From Spirochaetaceae bacterium (GTDB lineage: Bacteria; Spirochaetota; Spirochaetia; Treponematales; Treponemataceae), in NCBI GenBank assembly GCA_017453745.1, contig JAFTEH010000115.1:1-64000 (forward strand): DNA of 64,000 nucleotides. Direction: 5' to 3'. The notes below the pieces were generated by a model. That model was not told the origin of the DNA and did not search any database. It saw only the letters and a program-made list of their open reading frames with translations. Positions 1-7,740 of the stretch are shown here, piece after piece. The stretch's first letter is position 1. The number at the start of each line of letters is the position of its first letter. The position numbers were made by a program, and so were the translations under genes.

Positions 1-558
1 AAATTGTAAAAAAGTACTTTGATAAACTCGTAGAGGTTTTTAATAATTAATTCTACGACCGACAGCACGAGCATAAACTCGAAAATGATGTCAAGTCACT
101 TTAAGACGGTAAAACTATCGCTCGCTTGAAAAAAGAAGTTGTTTTGTGGCACTACTTTTAGGCGGTAGTTTTACTGTCGAACGCTACGCAACAGTTCGCC
201 AGCCGCCACGACTGCGTATTCAGGGGTGTCTTCGCAAAAATACTTTAACGATTCAACAACGACTGGGGCGTTTTGTACCTCATCAAAAATAATAAGCGTT
301 TTTTGTTTGGTTATTTTTGTGTGCTCAAGAATTTCCAAAGTTTCGATAATCCGTCTGACATCGTAATCCTCTTCAAAAATTGCTGTAACTTTGCTATTAT
401 GTATAGAAGGAAATGTATACAGTATTTTCAAAATATTCTTGCCCAAATTGTTGCATTAGGTAAGTTTTGCCAACCTACCTAACTCCCCACAAAATGAGTG
501 GCTTACGGTTTGGTTTATTCTTCCATTCAACAAGGTCTTTAATAAGAGAGCGATACAT
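1..558 (-). pseudogene. Broken AAA/DUF4143-type ATPase
   Basis: Reading the minus strand from the ATG at 558 gives a protein that begins like other AAA_14/DUF4143 ATPases and reaches a P-loop (LILWGVR-stop-VGKTYLMQQFG), where the expected Gln codon is TAG. After a frame change near 420 the frame resumes with a clear Walker B stretch (LIIFDEVQNAP) and a sensor-like segment (YAVVAAGELL). Below about 170 only scraps (FEFMLVLSVVELI) can be followed to the window edge. One nonsense codon and at least one frameshift make it a decayed gene. It is related in domain type to the intact ATPases at 2462, 4455 and 11324. The family is often described as antitoxin-like or defence-associated, but its function is unproven. 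Confidence 0.7.
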
Positions 559-781
559 GAGTGTAATTCTAGTCGAAAAAATCTTTTTTTACAAGTATTC
601 AGGCGAAAAAATGCGATAATTATACACTTTTTCGTCGGAAAAACTGTTGGCTTTATACGGTTTTTCGAGTGAATAATCGTAAAAAGTTTGGTTTTAATTA
701 TGAACTGAAAATACCGCCGCCCCATATCGTCCAGATTTAGAAACGAATCCGATTGCGCCTAGTTTTTCTGTCTAATCTTTG

Positions 782-836
782 AATGTAGTATACTACATTT
801 ATAGTGATTGACAAATCACTATAAATACGCTATCTT
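782..836 (+). promoter_or_regulatory. Double-palindrome element with promoter, copy 1
   Basis: An 18-bp perfect palindrome with core AGTATACT (782-799) abuts a second dyad with a 12-bp stem (798-809 and 814-825) and loop GACA. The second centre supplies a TTGACA -35 box (808-813), followed after 17 bases by TATCTT (831-836). The acetyltransferase start is 17 bases further on. Related copies lie at 5847, 13053, 15280 and 16163. Confidence 0.75.
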
Positions 837-853
837 TAACCATAGGAGATTAT

Positions 854-1384
854 ATGAACCTAAAACTAATCAAACTCACCGAGGAATACAAGCAAGAATT
901 AGCTGAGATGATTGAAGAATGGAAAGAGACCCAAGCCAAAAACAACACCGACCTCTCACCTCATGCAATATTCAGAGAAGACTATCACGATTTTGATAAA
1001 TACCTCGCGAGCCTAGACCGAAAGGTTGCAACCACCGACCGCGTTCCAAGTTCAACCTACTTTTTGCTAGACCAAGACAGAAATCGTCTCCTCGGTGCAG
1101 TGAACATCCGCCACTGTTTAAACGATGCTCTCAAGCACAAGGGTGGGCACATCGGAGACGGCATCCGACCAAGTGAACGCAACAAAGGCTACGCCACCGA
1201 AATAATCCGCCTCGCCTTACTTGAATGTAAGCGGCTTGGGCTAGACAAAGTACTTATGACTTGCGACAAAGACAACATCGCCTCTGCTAAAAGCATCACC
1301 AACAACGGCGGACTACTCGACAGTGAATTCGTAGACGAGCGTGGCGTAGTCTGCCAACGATACTGGATAAGGCTTGAGGATTAG
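854..1384 (+). CDS. GNAT-family N-acetyltransferase
   Basis: A 176-residue cytoplasmic protein. Around residues 97-115 it has the acetyl-CoA-binding motif A of GNAT enzymes (GDGIRPSERNKGYATEII), where the RNKGYAT turn binds the cofactor pyrophosphate. It is preceded by the usual beta strands (SSTYFLLDQDRNRLLGAVNIRH). Such enzymes acetylate an amine on a small molecule or protein; the substrate cannot be told from sequence. ATG 854 has AGGAG (844-848) at good spacing. The gene stands alone, driven by the double-palindrome promoter just upstream, and its codon use is less AT-rich than the core genes, which fits acquisition. Confidence 0.85.
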   Translation: MNLKLIKLTEEYKQELAEMIEEWKETQAKNNTDLSPHAIFREDYHDFDKYLASLDRKVATTDRVPSSTYFLLDQDRNRLLGAVNIRHCLNDALKHKGGHIGDGIRPSERNKGYATEIIRLALLECKRLGLDKVLMTCDKDNIASAKSITNNGGLLDSEFVDERGVVCQRYWIRLED

Positions 1385-1600
1385 TGAGGGGGCACTAGTC
1401 TTTTGAGATGTATATTGTCTTTTAAATGTGAAAAAATCACTTATACTCCGTTGAATTTTAACCTAAAACAATATAATATATTTATAATACGATTTTTTCT
1501 CTTTTTGGATGTTATTATGCTAGTACGATTTAATGTGAAAAACTGCCTTTCTTTTTTTGAATAGGAGGACCCTAAAACAAAATGACAAAGGAGATGAAGT

Positions 1601-1972
1601 ATGAGTTGTCATGATATAGGGCGTGGTATGAATGCCGTTTCTCAAACGGTTCTTGATCTGTATGAGGAAAAACAGATTTCAAAGGAAAGTGCCATGAGGT
1701 TGATTCTTGCTTGCAGGAAGGGAGTGCACTGGTGTGACGGGAATGAGAATGAGGCTATGGAGGAAGTGGTGGAACGGGGATATTGTGGTATGTGTTTTGA
1801 GAAAACTATGGAATTAACCAACGTGTATGAAAACGACCTGCGCTACCCAAACTGCTACAAGGTTTTCGACGATTATGACAATACGGCTGCACATTATTGG
1901 TTGTGCCCGAACTGCAAAAACAGGGTGATTACTGAATATAAGGAAAAGATTGTTCTAAAAAAAGAGCTATAA
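1601..1972 (+). CDS. Small zinc-ribbon-like protein
   Basis: A 123-residue protein with an N-terminal helical half (MSCHDIGRGMNAV...) and a C-terminal half bearing two Cys pairs, C62xxC65 and C102xxC105, spaced like a four-cysteine zinc site. ATG 1601 follows GGAG. Proteins with this N terminus are, from memory, often next to ADP-ribosylglycohydrolase genes in Firmicutes, and a 5' scrap of such a gene lies 220 bases downstream. A link to ADP-ribose signalling is therefore only inferred. A strong hairpin (2014-2047) follows the stop. No function is assigned. Confidence 0.7.
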   Translation: MSCHDIGRGMNAVSQTVLDLYEEKQISKESAMRLILACRKGVHWCDGNENEAMEEVVERGYCGMCFEKTMELTNVYENDLRYPNCYKVFDDYDNTAAHYWLCPNCKNRVITEYKEKIVLKKEL

Positions 1973-2013
1973 GCTACGATTCATCGGACTATATTTTTGT
2001 CCAATGGCTTGAT

Positions 2014-2047
2014 TTTTCGTCCAAAATACGACTGTTTTGGACGAAAA
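2014..2047. terminator. Hairpin after the zinc-ribbon gene
   Basis: TTTTCGTCCAAAA (2014-2026) pairs perfectly with TTTTGGACGAAAA (2035-2047) around an 8-base loop. The A/T-flanked 13-bp stem could terminate transcripts on either strand. It could also be a protein-binding dyad. Confidence 0.55.
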
Positions 2048-2195
2048 GAAGTGTTGGAAATATCAAATCCGTGATAATTATAGTAAGATGAACTTACTGA
2101 CAACTGATAAAAGGAGATCCATTTGTCGCCTGCCAAACGACCACTTTCTTTTCTTGTTCTGCTATACTTCCCTAAAACAAAGGAGGATGCCGCAA

Positions 2196-2312
2196 ATGTA
2201 CGGAGCAATTTTAGGTGATATGATTGAAGCCCCTTATGAGTTTGACAGGGGCCATTATAGCATAATTTTTTGTAAGATTAAAGTGGTGAATGTAGTATAC
2301 TACATTCTTTAA
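2196..2312 (+). pseudogene. 5' remnant of an ADP-ribosylglycohydrolase gene
   Basis: After a good AGGAGG site (2181-2186), ATG 2196 opens a frame reading MYGAILGDMIEAPYEFDRG, the characteristic N terminus of DraG-like ADP-ribosylglycohydrolases, which remove ADP-ribose from proteins. Homology stops about residue 19; the frame then runs through unrelated sequence and a 20-bp AGTATACT palindrome (2288-2307) to a stop at 2312. The family needs about 250 or more residues, so this is a truncated leftover. The break lies beside the palindrome shared with the double-palindrome elements. Confidence 0.65.
2288..2307. repeat. Solo AGTATACT palindrome
   Basis: A 20-bp perfect palindrome (GAATGTAGTATACTACATTC) with the same core as the first half of the double-palindrome elements, but no TTGACA hairpin follows. 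It marks the end of homology in the broken glycohydrolase. Weaker related sequences occur at 3866-3880 and 28811-28823. Confidence 0.6.
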
Positions 2313-2399
2313 TATTTTTTGCTGATATTTCTTTCTACTTTTCCGCTTTGACTGTTTTGTAAGGCTCGAAAAAACTCCGATTAAACATATACCGCACTA

Positions 2400-2428
2400 T
2401 TGATTTAATCGCAAATTTGTGGTACAAT
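2400..2428 (+). promoter_or_regulatory. Sigma70-type promoter of the first intact ATPase
   Basis: TTGATT (2400-2405), a 17-base spacer and TACAAT (2423-2428). TTGTGG and CCACAA flank the -10 box as an inverted repeat, a plausible repressor site. The start codon is 33 bases downstream with its own ribosome site. Confidence 0.6.
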
Positions 2429-2461
2429 CCCACAAGAGCCCCAAATAAAGCGAGGTTAAAG

Positions 2462-3718
2462 ATGTACATAGCCAGAGATATTGAAAAACTTTTGTTAAAA
2501 GAAGCCGAATCGTTTCAAGTGATTACTCTATATGGAAGCCGACAGGTTGGCAAAAGCACGACTGTAAGCCACCTTTTTGGAGGTGAGTTTGAATTTGTTA
2601 CACTTGATGACGCTGACGAATTGAACATTGCTTTGAATAACCCACGAAGTTTTTTGGAGTCCCACCCATGGCCTGTTGTCATCGATGAGGTGCAAAAAGC
2701 TCCGAACCTTTTGAGCGAGATTAAAAAGGTTGTCGATACTCAGCGGCTTAGTTGGCTTAAAACCAGTGAACCCAGACGATTGATGTATGTTTTGACCGGT
2801 TCTAATCGCTTTGAACTACAAGAGGGAATCTCTGAATCACTTGCGGGGAGGACGGCTGTAATCAATATGACGGGATTTACTCAAATGGAAAAAAGAGGCA
2901 AATCTGGTAGCATCTTTGAGGTAGATTTTGAAAGTGCACTCAAAAAACAAAAAGCCCATCCCGACTATTACCGTACAAGTATCGAAATTTTTGAAAGTAT
3001 TTTTCAAGGTAGCATGCCCGATGTTTGCACAGGTGTGTCCGAGCGGCAAGAATATTACAAAGCATATTTTGACACATACATTGAACGCGATGTTCGCAGT
3101 CTTATCCAAGCTTCCAACGAAATGCAGTTTAGGCGGTTTATGTCGTTAATTGCATTACGGACGGCACAAGAAATTGTGTACAGCGAAATTTCTAAAGAAC
3201 TCGGTATCAATGTGGAAACTGTCAAGCGTTGGATTTCGATATTGCAAACATCGGGGGTAATTTACCTCTTAGAGCCATTTATGGCTAATGCCTCGAAACG
3301 AATCATCAAAACACCTAAATTTTATTTTATGGATACAGGTCTTTGTGCATATTTGTGCAAGTGGCCGACGGCAGAAATGCTGATGAATGGCGTGATGGGT
3401 GGGGCATTTTTTGAAACCTTTATTGTGAGCGAAATAATCAAAAGCTTCTATAATGATGGGGTTGAGCCAAATCAGCACTTGTATTTTTACAGAGACATCG
3501 ATAAAAAAGAAGTTGACATCTTGTTGATTAAAGATGGTGTGATATATCCTGTTGAAATCAAAAAAGGCATTGCCCCAAACAAACCAACGAAAAACTTTAG
3601 CGTGCTAGAAAAATACAAACTCCCGATTAAACGAGGTATGATTATCGACAACGCCCAATCGGTGCGAGCCTTAAACGACAACGCCTTTGTTTTTCCAGTT
3701 TCGTTACTGGGTGTGTAG
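2462..3718 (+). CDS. AAA ATPase with DUF4143 nuclease-like C terminus
   Basis: A 418-residue cytoplasmic protein. Residues 25-33 (GSRQVGKST) are the Walker A loop and VVIDEVQ at 72-78 is Walker B; FVLTGS-type sensor residues follow (YVLTGSNRFEL). The second half is the DUF4143 region, with a winged-helix-like segment and a PD-(D/E)xK-like core near the end (EVDILLIKDGVIYPVEIKKG). I place the start at ATG 2462, preceded by GAGG and downstream of the promoter; the longer open frame from 2417 begins inside the promoter and is unlikely. The family is common in host-associated bacteria; its role is uncertain. Three relatives lie in this window. Confidence 0.85.
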   Translation: MYIARDIEKLLLKEAESFQVITLYGSRQVGKSTTVSHLFGGEFEFVTLDDADELNIALNNPRSFLESHPWPVVIDEVQKAPNLLSEIKKVVDTQRLSWLKTSEPRRLMYVLTGSNRFELQEGISESLAGRTAVINMTGFTQMEKRGKSGSIFEVDFESALKKQKAHPDYYRTSIEIFESIFQGSMPDVCTGVSERQEYYKAYFDTYIERDVRSLIQASNEMQFRRFMSLIALRTAQEIVYSEISKELGINVETVKRWISILQTSGVIYLLEPFMANASKRIIKTPKFYFMDTGLCAYLCKWPTAEMLMNGVMGGAFFETFIVSEIIKSFYNDGVEPNQHLYFYRDIDKKEVDILLIKDGVIYPVEIKKGIAPNKPTKNFSVLEKYKLPIKRGMIIDNAQSVRALNDNAFVFPVSLLGV

Positions 3719-3979
3719 GCAGCGGTAAGGGTTGCGATGTTTTCATCACCAACGACAAACAGCTAAAACAAATGAGGGAAATTTAGGTGGTGTTGGTGAG
3801 TGAGGTGTTACCTAGCCGTTGCCTTTTTGGGTGAGATGCGGTATAATGTGAGTGGAGGAATGGCAAATGTAGTATACTTGTAGTGTTACGGAGACGACAT
3901 CACGCCCCCTTGCACCAAACCCAAAAACTATATACCACATTTTATTAGTCTTGACAGACCCAACAAAATAAATACCTAG
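3719..3979. other. Intergenic stretch, no gene seen
   Basis: No convincing coding frame. A partial AGTATACT palindrome occurs near 3866-3880. A segment from about 3897 (CCCCTTGCACCAAACCC) resembles one before the transglutaminase gene (about 21420), so these may be pieces of a further dispersed repeat. Confidence 0.5.
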
Positions 3980-4429
3980 AAAATGAAAACTTTACATTTG
4001 TACACGGAAATCAATTTTGCAGAGGATTGATTTCCCTGCACCCATTTGTTTAGGGGAGAGAGAAACCTCTTCTTCCGAGGCGGGTTTCTCTCTCCCCTAA
4101 AACCCCTCTCTTTTCCAGCACGGCCTAGGGTTCCACCCTAGGAACCCGCGTTAAACTATTATCCCTTCCAAAAAAACTGCTTACTTCAAGAAGTTTCCGC
4201 ATACTATGTCTATGTGCGGAAACTTCCGAGTTACCATTATGGACTAAAGGTAACTCGCCCCTAAAGAACCCACCTTAAAGTGATAAATTACCAGTTATAC
4301 TCTATGAAACTTAAGCAAATTAGTTGTTTATATTAAAAATTGATTCTCCTTACATTTGTATGAATGAAAACCTTACATTTGTATGGGTAAAAACTTTACA
4401 TTTGTATGAATGGGATTGATACATTTGTA
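3980..4429. repeat. 23-bp tandem repeat array split by an insertion
   Basis: Four 23-bp units, each ending in ACATTTGTA, lie at 3980-4002, 4361-4383, 4384-4406 and 4407-4429. The first is separated from the rest by the MITE-like element. Removing 4003-4351 and one copy of ACATTTGTA restores an uninterrupted array. The last unit spans the promoter of the next ATPase gene, so the repeats are likely operators. Confidence 0.8.
4003..4351 (-). mobile_element. MITE-like structured element, copy 1 (349 bp)
   Basis: Begins CACGGAAATCAATTTT and ends in an imperfect inverted copy (AAAATTGATTCTCCTT). It is flanked by the 9-bp direct repeat ACATTTGTA (3994-4002 and 4352-4360). It has no coding frame but a chain of hairpins: 19-bp stem 4049-4067/4083-4101, 8-bp stem 4124-4131/4135-4142, a long stem within 4190-4226, and stem 4228-4235/4249-4256. 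It is inverted relative to the copy at 44573, and stems differ between copies with compensating changes. No transposase gene is nearby. Confidence 0.75.
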
Positions 4430-4444
4430 TGAATAGTGTATAAT
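4416..4444 (+). promoter_or_regulatory. Promoter of the second ATPase with operator repeat in the spacer
   Basis: TTGATA (4416-4421), 17 bases, TATAAT (4439-4444). The spacer is filled by the last 23-bp repeat unit (CATTTGTATGAAT), so a protein binding the array would block RNA polymerase. Confidence 0.75.
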
Positions 4445-4454
4445 GGTGGGGGAG

Positions 4455-5735
4455 ATGAGTATGAACCTGACAAAAAAAGGGTATAAACAGCGATATATCG
4501 ATGACAAGGTGGATGAATACCTTGAGATATTTGGAGCCGTTGCCGTGGAGGGACCAAAATGGTGTGGTAAGACATGGACATCGTTAAACCACGCAAAAAG
4601 CGTTTGTTTTATCACAGACCCGCAGGGAAATTTCCAAAACAGGACATTGGCCGAGTTGAGCCCCGATTTGGTGCTTGATGGAGATTCCCCTCGTTTGATA
4701 GATGAATGGCAAGAGGTTCCATCCTTGTGGGACGCCATAAGATTTAAGGTTGACCAATCAGGCAAAAAGGGGCAGTTTTTACTGACTGGGTCGGCGACAC
4801 CTAACCACAAGGGCATCCTCCATAGTGGCACTGGCAGGTTTGGGCTATTGCGGATGAGGACAATGAGTTTAGCGGAAACTGGGGATTCAACTGGGGAAGT
4901 GCCCCTCGCGTCTTTGTTCGACAAGGAAATCAAACCAAGGGCAATCGCAGAACCTTCTTTGCGTGAACTGGTGTATTATTGTGTTCGAGGTGGCTGGCCT
5001 GGAGCGTTAGGGGCCAGCGAAACCGCCGCAATGAATATGACAAAATCCTACCTTGAGGCTGTAATTGCGGACGATATGTTCAAGGTGGACGGTATAAAGC
5101 GAGATGAACGCAAAGTCCGCTCGTTACTCCATTCCCTAGGGCGAAATGAAAGCACCATCGCAAGCAACGCAACACTCAACAAAGACATGGCGGCTCTTGA
5201 TGAAGTGGAACTCGATAAAAACACCATCTCGGATTATTTGAGTATCTTTGAAAGGTTGTTTTTAATAGATGACCAGTTGGCGTTTAGCCCATCGATTCGT
5301 TCTTCAAGGCGGCTCCTCAAATCGCCGAAAAGGCATTTTGCCGATGTCTCCCTTGCGGTTGCAGCCCTTTCTGCCACGCCTGAGATCTTGTACAATGACC
5401 TAGAAACCTTTGGGTTTTTGTTTGAGGCTTTGTGCGAGCACGATTTGCGTATTTATGCCGAAAAGATTGGCGGAAAATTGTACCATTTTCGTGATAACCG
5501 TGGGCACGAGGCGGATGCTGTGATTGAACTCCCAGATGGCAGGTGGAGTGCTTTAGAGATAAAACTTGGAGCTAGCCAGATTGACAAAGCCGCTGAAGAA
5601 CTACTAGAGATTAAACGCATAATGACTGACGAGGGTCGCCCGCCTCACAGTTTAGGCGTTATTTGTGGCATCACCAAAGCAGCCTACACTAGACCCGATG
5701 GTGTGCATGTGATTCCGATAACAGCCTTGGGCTAA
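4455..5735 (+). CDS. AAA ATPase with DUF4143 domain
   Basis: About 426 residues. Residues 33-40 (GPKWCGKT) form the P-loop and LIDEWQEVP is the Walker B/adjacent region typical of this family; FLLTGSATP is the sensor segment. The DUF4143 half ends with a nuclease-like core (NRGHEADAVIELPDGRWSALEIKLG). The open frame starts at ATG 4443, but that codon overlaps the -10 box. ATG 4455 is 10 bases after the -10 box and ATG 4461 follows GGGGGAG, so either could be the start. The array of 23-bp repeats upstream suggests tight control. The gene ends 185 bases before the formylglycine-enzyme lipoprotein. Confidence 0.85.
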   Translation: MSMNLTKKGYKQRYIDDKVDEYLEIFGAVAVEGPKWCGKTWTSLNHAKSVCFITDPQGNFQNRTLAELSPDLVLDGDSPRLIDEWQEVPSLWDAIRFKVDQSGKKGQFLLTGSATPNHKGILHSGTGRFGLLRMRTMSLAETGDSTGEVPLASLFDKEIKPRAIAEPSLRELVYYCVRGGWPGALGASETAAMNMTKSYLEAVIADDMFKVDGIKRDERKVRSLLHSLGRNESTIASNATLNKDMAALDEVELDKNTISDYLSIFERLFLIDDQLAFSPSIRSSRRLLKSPKRHFADVSLAVAALSATPEILYNDLETFGFLFEALCEHDLRIYAEKIGGKLYHFRDNRGHEADAVIELPDGRWSALEIKLGASQIDKAAEELLEIKRIMTDEGRPPHSLGVICGITKAAYTRPDGVHVIPITALG

Positions 5736-5792
5736 GGTGGTTTGAGACTATAAAAACCAACCTGCCCGCCCACCAGCACATAGCTATCAGCA

Positions 5793-5829
5793 CGTCATTG
5801 CGAGGAACGAAGTGATGAAGCAATCTCGC
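5793..5829 (+). repeat. CATTGCGAG...AAGCAATCT dispersed repeat
   Basis: A 37-bp copy starting CGTCATTGCGAGGAACGAAG and ending AAGCAATCTCGC. The ends are inverted repeats (ATTGCGAG/CGCAATGA type). The same family occurs at 7361-7593, 11447-11665 and 12998-13031. Similar sequences are common short interspersed repeats in many bacterial genomes. Confidence 0.8.
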
Positions 5830-5846
5830 AAAAACTCCTTCAAAAA

Positions 5847-5890
5847 AATAGTAGTATACTACTATTAGGGGCGTTGACAAACGCCCCTAA
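5847..5890 (+). promoter_or_regulatory. Double-palindrome element, copy 2
   Basis: A 20-bp perfect palindrome (AATAGTAGTATACTACTATT, 5847-5866) overlaps a dyad with an 11-bp stem (5865-5875 and 5880-5890) and loop GACA. TTGACA (5874-5879) could serve as a -35 box with TTTTAT (5898-5903) as a poor -10. It precedes the lipoprotein gene by 31 bases. Confidence 0.75.
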
Positions 5891-5921
5891 GCAAAACTTT
5901 TATCCATAGAAGGAGAACACT

Positions 5922-7349
5922 ATGAACAAATTTCACAAACTAGCTATGCTCCTTGCAAGTGTAGCTTTAGTATTGGGGCTAGTAGCCTGCCCAAACAAGC
6001 CAGAGCCAAAGCCAGAGCCAGAGCCGACACCAGGACCAGAACCTAGTACGCCGACGACTTACACCGTGACATTTAACTCAAACGGTGGGACTGGCGAGAT
6101 GACACCACAAATCTTCACCGAAGGCGAACCCCAAAACCTATTGCCAAATGTCTTTTCTCGCACCGATCATACTTTTAGTGGTTGGGCCACAAGTGCTGAT
6201 GGCACAGTCGAGTACAACGACCAAGCGAGTTTTACTGCAACAAGCAATATAACCTTGTATGCAGTATGGGAAAAAACAACTATTAGCGTGAAAAGCGTTT
6301 CGATTAAGTCAAAGCCCGGTGTTATAAATTTAGGCAGTACAAGGCAATTTCAGGTAGATGTTCAACCAAGTAATGCTACAAATAAAATTGTAACATGGTC
6401 TACTAGCGACCCAAGCATTGCGACAGTTACTGATGGACTAGTCGAGATTAAGACGACCCAAAAAGATCAGTCTTGTACGATAACGGTTACAACCGAGGAC
6501 GGAAACAAAACCGACTCGTTTACCTTTAAGACTTATGAACACGATTTGAAAATGACTGAGATACAAAGTGGTGGTAAAACTTTTAACATCGGCACTGGGA
6601 CAAACACAGTAACATTTACTAAGAATTTTTGGATAAGCGACCACGAATTAACCCAAATCGAATGGCTAGAAGTCTTTGACACGAATCCAAGCTATTTTTC
6701 GAGCAATCCTACAGAAGGTGAAATACAAGAACTTCGCCCAGTAGAAAATGTAAACTGGTATATGGCAATAGCCTACTGTAATAAGCTTTCACTTATTGAT
6801 GGGTATGAGCCTTGTTATTCAGTGCAGGTTGATGACGGAAAAGGTGGAAAAGTTGAGGTGGATTGGGCTAATTTGGAGTACACTGACATTCCAACAAGCC
6901 CCAATACATCGTGGAATAATGCAACCTGCGATTTCAGCAAAACTGGCTACCGTCTTCCCACAGAAGCCGAGTGGGAATATGCAGCCCGTGGAGGTTTAAC
7001 TGGTTATGTGTACGCTGCTGGCACTACAATCGAAACAGAAGTTGGAAAATACGCTTGGTACAACGGTAACAGCAACGATAAAACTCATGAAGTAAAGAAG
7101 AAGCTACCAAACGGTTATGAACTCTATGATATGAGTGGAAATGTATTGGAATGGTGCTGGGATTGGTATGGTAGCTATGATGCAACTGCGAGTGACCCTA
7201 CGGGTCCCGCTTCGGGCCCGGGCCGCGTGTACCGCGGCGGCAGCTGGTACGGCATTGCCGCCTTCTGCCGTGCGTCTAGCCGCGACTACATCTCGTCTGC
7301 GGGCTACGGCCACGACACGGGGCTCCGCCTGGTTCGTTCCGCTCAGTAA
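5922..7349 (+). CDS. Lipoprotein with formylglycine-enzyme/C-lectin fold and a retroelement-type variable end
   Basis: A 475-residue exported lipoprotein. The signal peptide ends in LGLVAC (Cys23) and is followed by a Pro/Glu spacer. Next come an InlB/Flg_new-type beta repeat (about 48-116), a Big2 immunoglobulin-like domain (about 122-205) and a formylglycine-generating-enzyme (SUMF1) domain to the end (YRLPTEAEWEYAARGG, YDMSGNVLEWCWDWY, YRGGSW, LRLVRS). Catalytic activity is doubtful; in Treponema denticola TvpA this fold is a ligand-binding display scaffold diversified by a retroelement. The last 150 bases are strikingly GC-rich, and codons after GGSW are mostly NNC, as expected when AAC codons of a template are mutagenised. 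No reverse transcriptase or template is in this window. ATG 5922 has AAGGAG. Confidence 0.85.
   Translation: MNKFHKLAMLLASVALVLGLVACPNKPEPKPEPEPTPGPEPSTPTTYTVTFNSNGGTGEMTPQIFTEGEPQNLLPNVFSRTDHTFSGWATSADGTVEYNDQASFTATSNITLYAVWEKTTISVKSVSIKSKPGVINLGSTRQFQVDVQPSNATNKIVTWSTSDPSIATVTDGLVEIKTTQKDQSCTITVTTEDGNKTDSFTFKTYEHDLKMTEIQSGGKTFNIGTGTNTVTFTKNFWISDHELTQIEWLEVFDTNPSYFSSNPTEGEIQELRPVENVNWYMAIAYCNKLSLIDGYEPCYSVQVDDGKGGKVEVDWANLEYTDIPTSPNTSWNNATCDFSKTGYRLPTEAEWEYAARGGLTGYVYAAGTTIETEVGKYAWYNGNSNDKTHEVKKKLPNGYELYDMSGNVLEWCWDWYGSYDATASDPTGPASGPGRVYRGGSWYGIAAFCRASSRDYISSAGYGHDTGLRLVRSAQ
7195..7349 (+). other. Candidate variable region of a diversity-generating retroelement
   Basis: The 3' end of the lipoprotein gene switches from AT-rich to strongly GC-rich. 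Of the 25 codons after GGSW, about 16 have the form NNC (TAC, GGC, GCC, TTC, GAC, CAC and others), and adenines are scarce at their first two positions. The scaffold residues W, C, R and GLRLV are kept. The pattern is seen directly; the retroelement assignment is inference. Confidence 0.65.
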
Positions 7350-7360
7350 TGCACGTTCAC

Positions 7361-7593
7361 CGTTATTGCGAGGAAGTGGTTTCCTTTTATTATGGTAAGG
7401 AAACCACAAACACCCGAAAGCAATCTCGTGTAATAAGCTCTTGTTACGAATAGATTGCTTCGCCTTGCCCTCAATATTGGGTGGCAAGGCTCGCAATGAC
7501 GGGTTTTCCGCCGCCATTGCGACGCACACTACTAAGCCGTCATTGCGAGTGGGCGACCTGTCTGCCGACAGGCAGGAAGCCCCGAAGCAATCT
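7361..7593. repeat. Cluster of CATTGCGAG...AAGCAATCT repeats
   Basis: Three family members in both orientations: 7361-7430 (with an internal hairpin of GTGGTTTCCTT and AAGGAAACCAC), 7452-7500 inverted (AGATTGCTTCGCC ... GGCTCGCAATGAC), and 7537-7593 with an inner CCTGTCTGCCGACAGG dyad. They start directly after the lipoprotein stop codon and fill most of the gap to the next gene. Confidence 0.8.
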
Positions 7594-7686
7594 AACGCAA
7601 TAACGCCTCAAGTCAAATTCAATATTCAGTGAAATTCATAGCTCGAGTGGATATTCAGTGAATATTCATTGATTATTCATTCACTC

Positions 7687-7715
7687 TTGACAAAGTGAAT
7701 ATTCACATGTATAAT
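7687..7715 (+). promoter_or_regulatory. Strong promoter with palindromic operator
   Basis: TTGACA (7687-7692), 17-base spacer and TATAAT (7710-7715). The spacer contains the perfect palindrome GTGAATATTCAC (7695-7706); further TGAATATTCA-like half sites lie at about 7650-7682. This is the layout of a repressor binding between -35 and -10, probably the downstream AlbA_2 protein itself. Confidence 0.85.
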
Positions 7716-7740
7716 ATCATTAAAGTGAGGCTTAGGGTAA

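Noticed and set aside
7104-7529. Minus-strand frame of 141 codons and plus-strand frame 7135-7398
   Set aside because: Both are shadows produced by the GC-rich variable region, where stop codons are rare. No ribosome site or recognisable protein.
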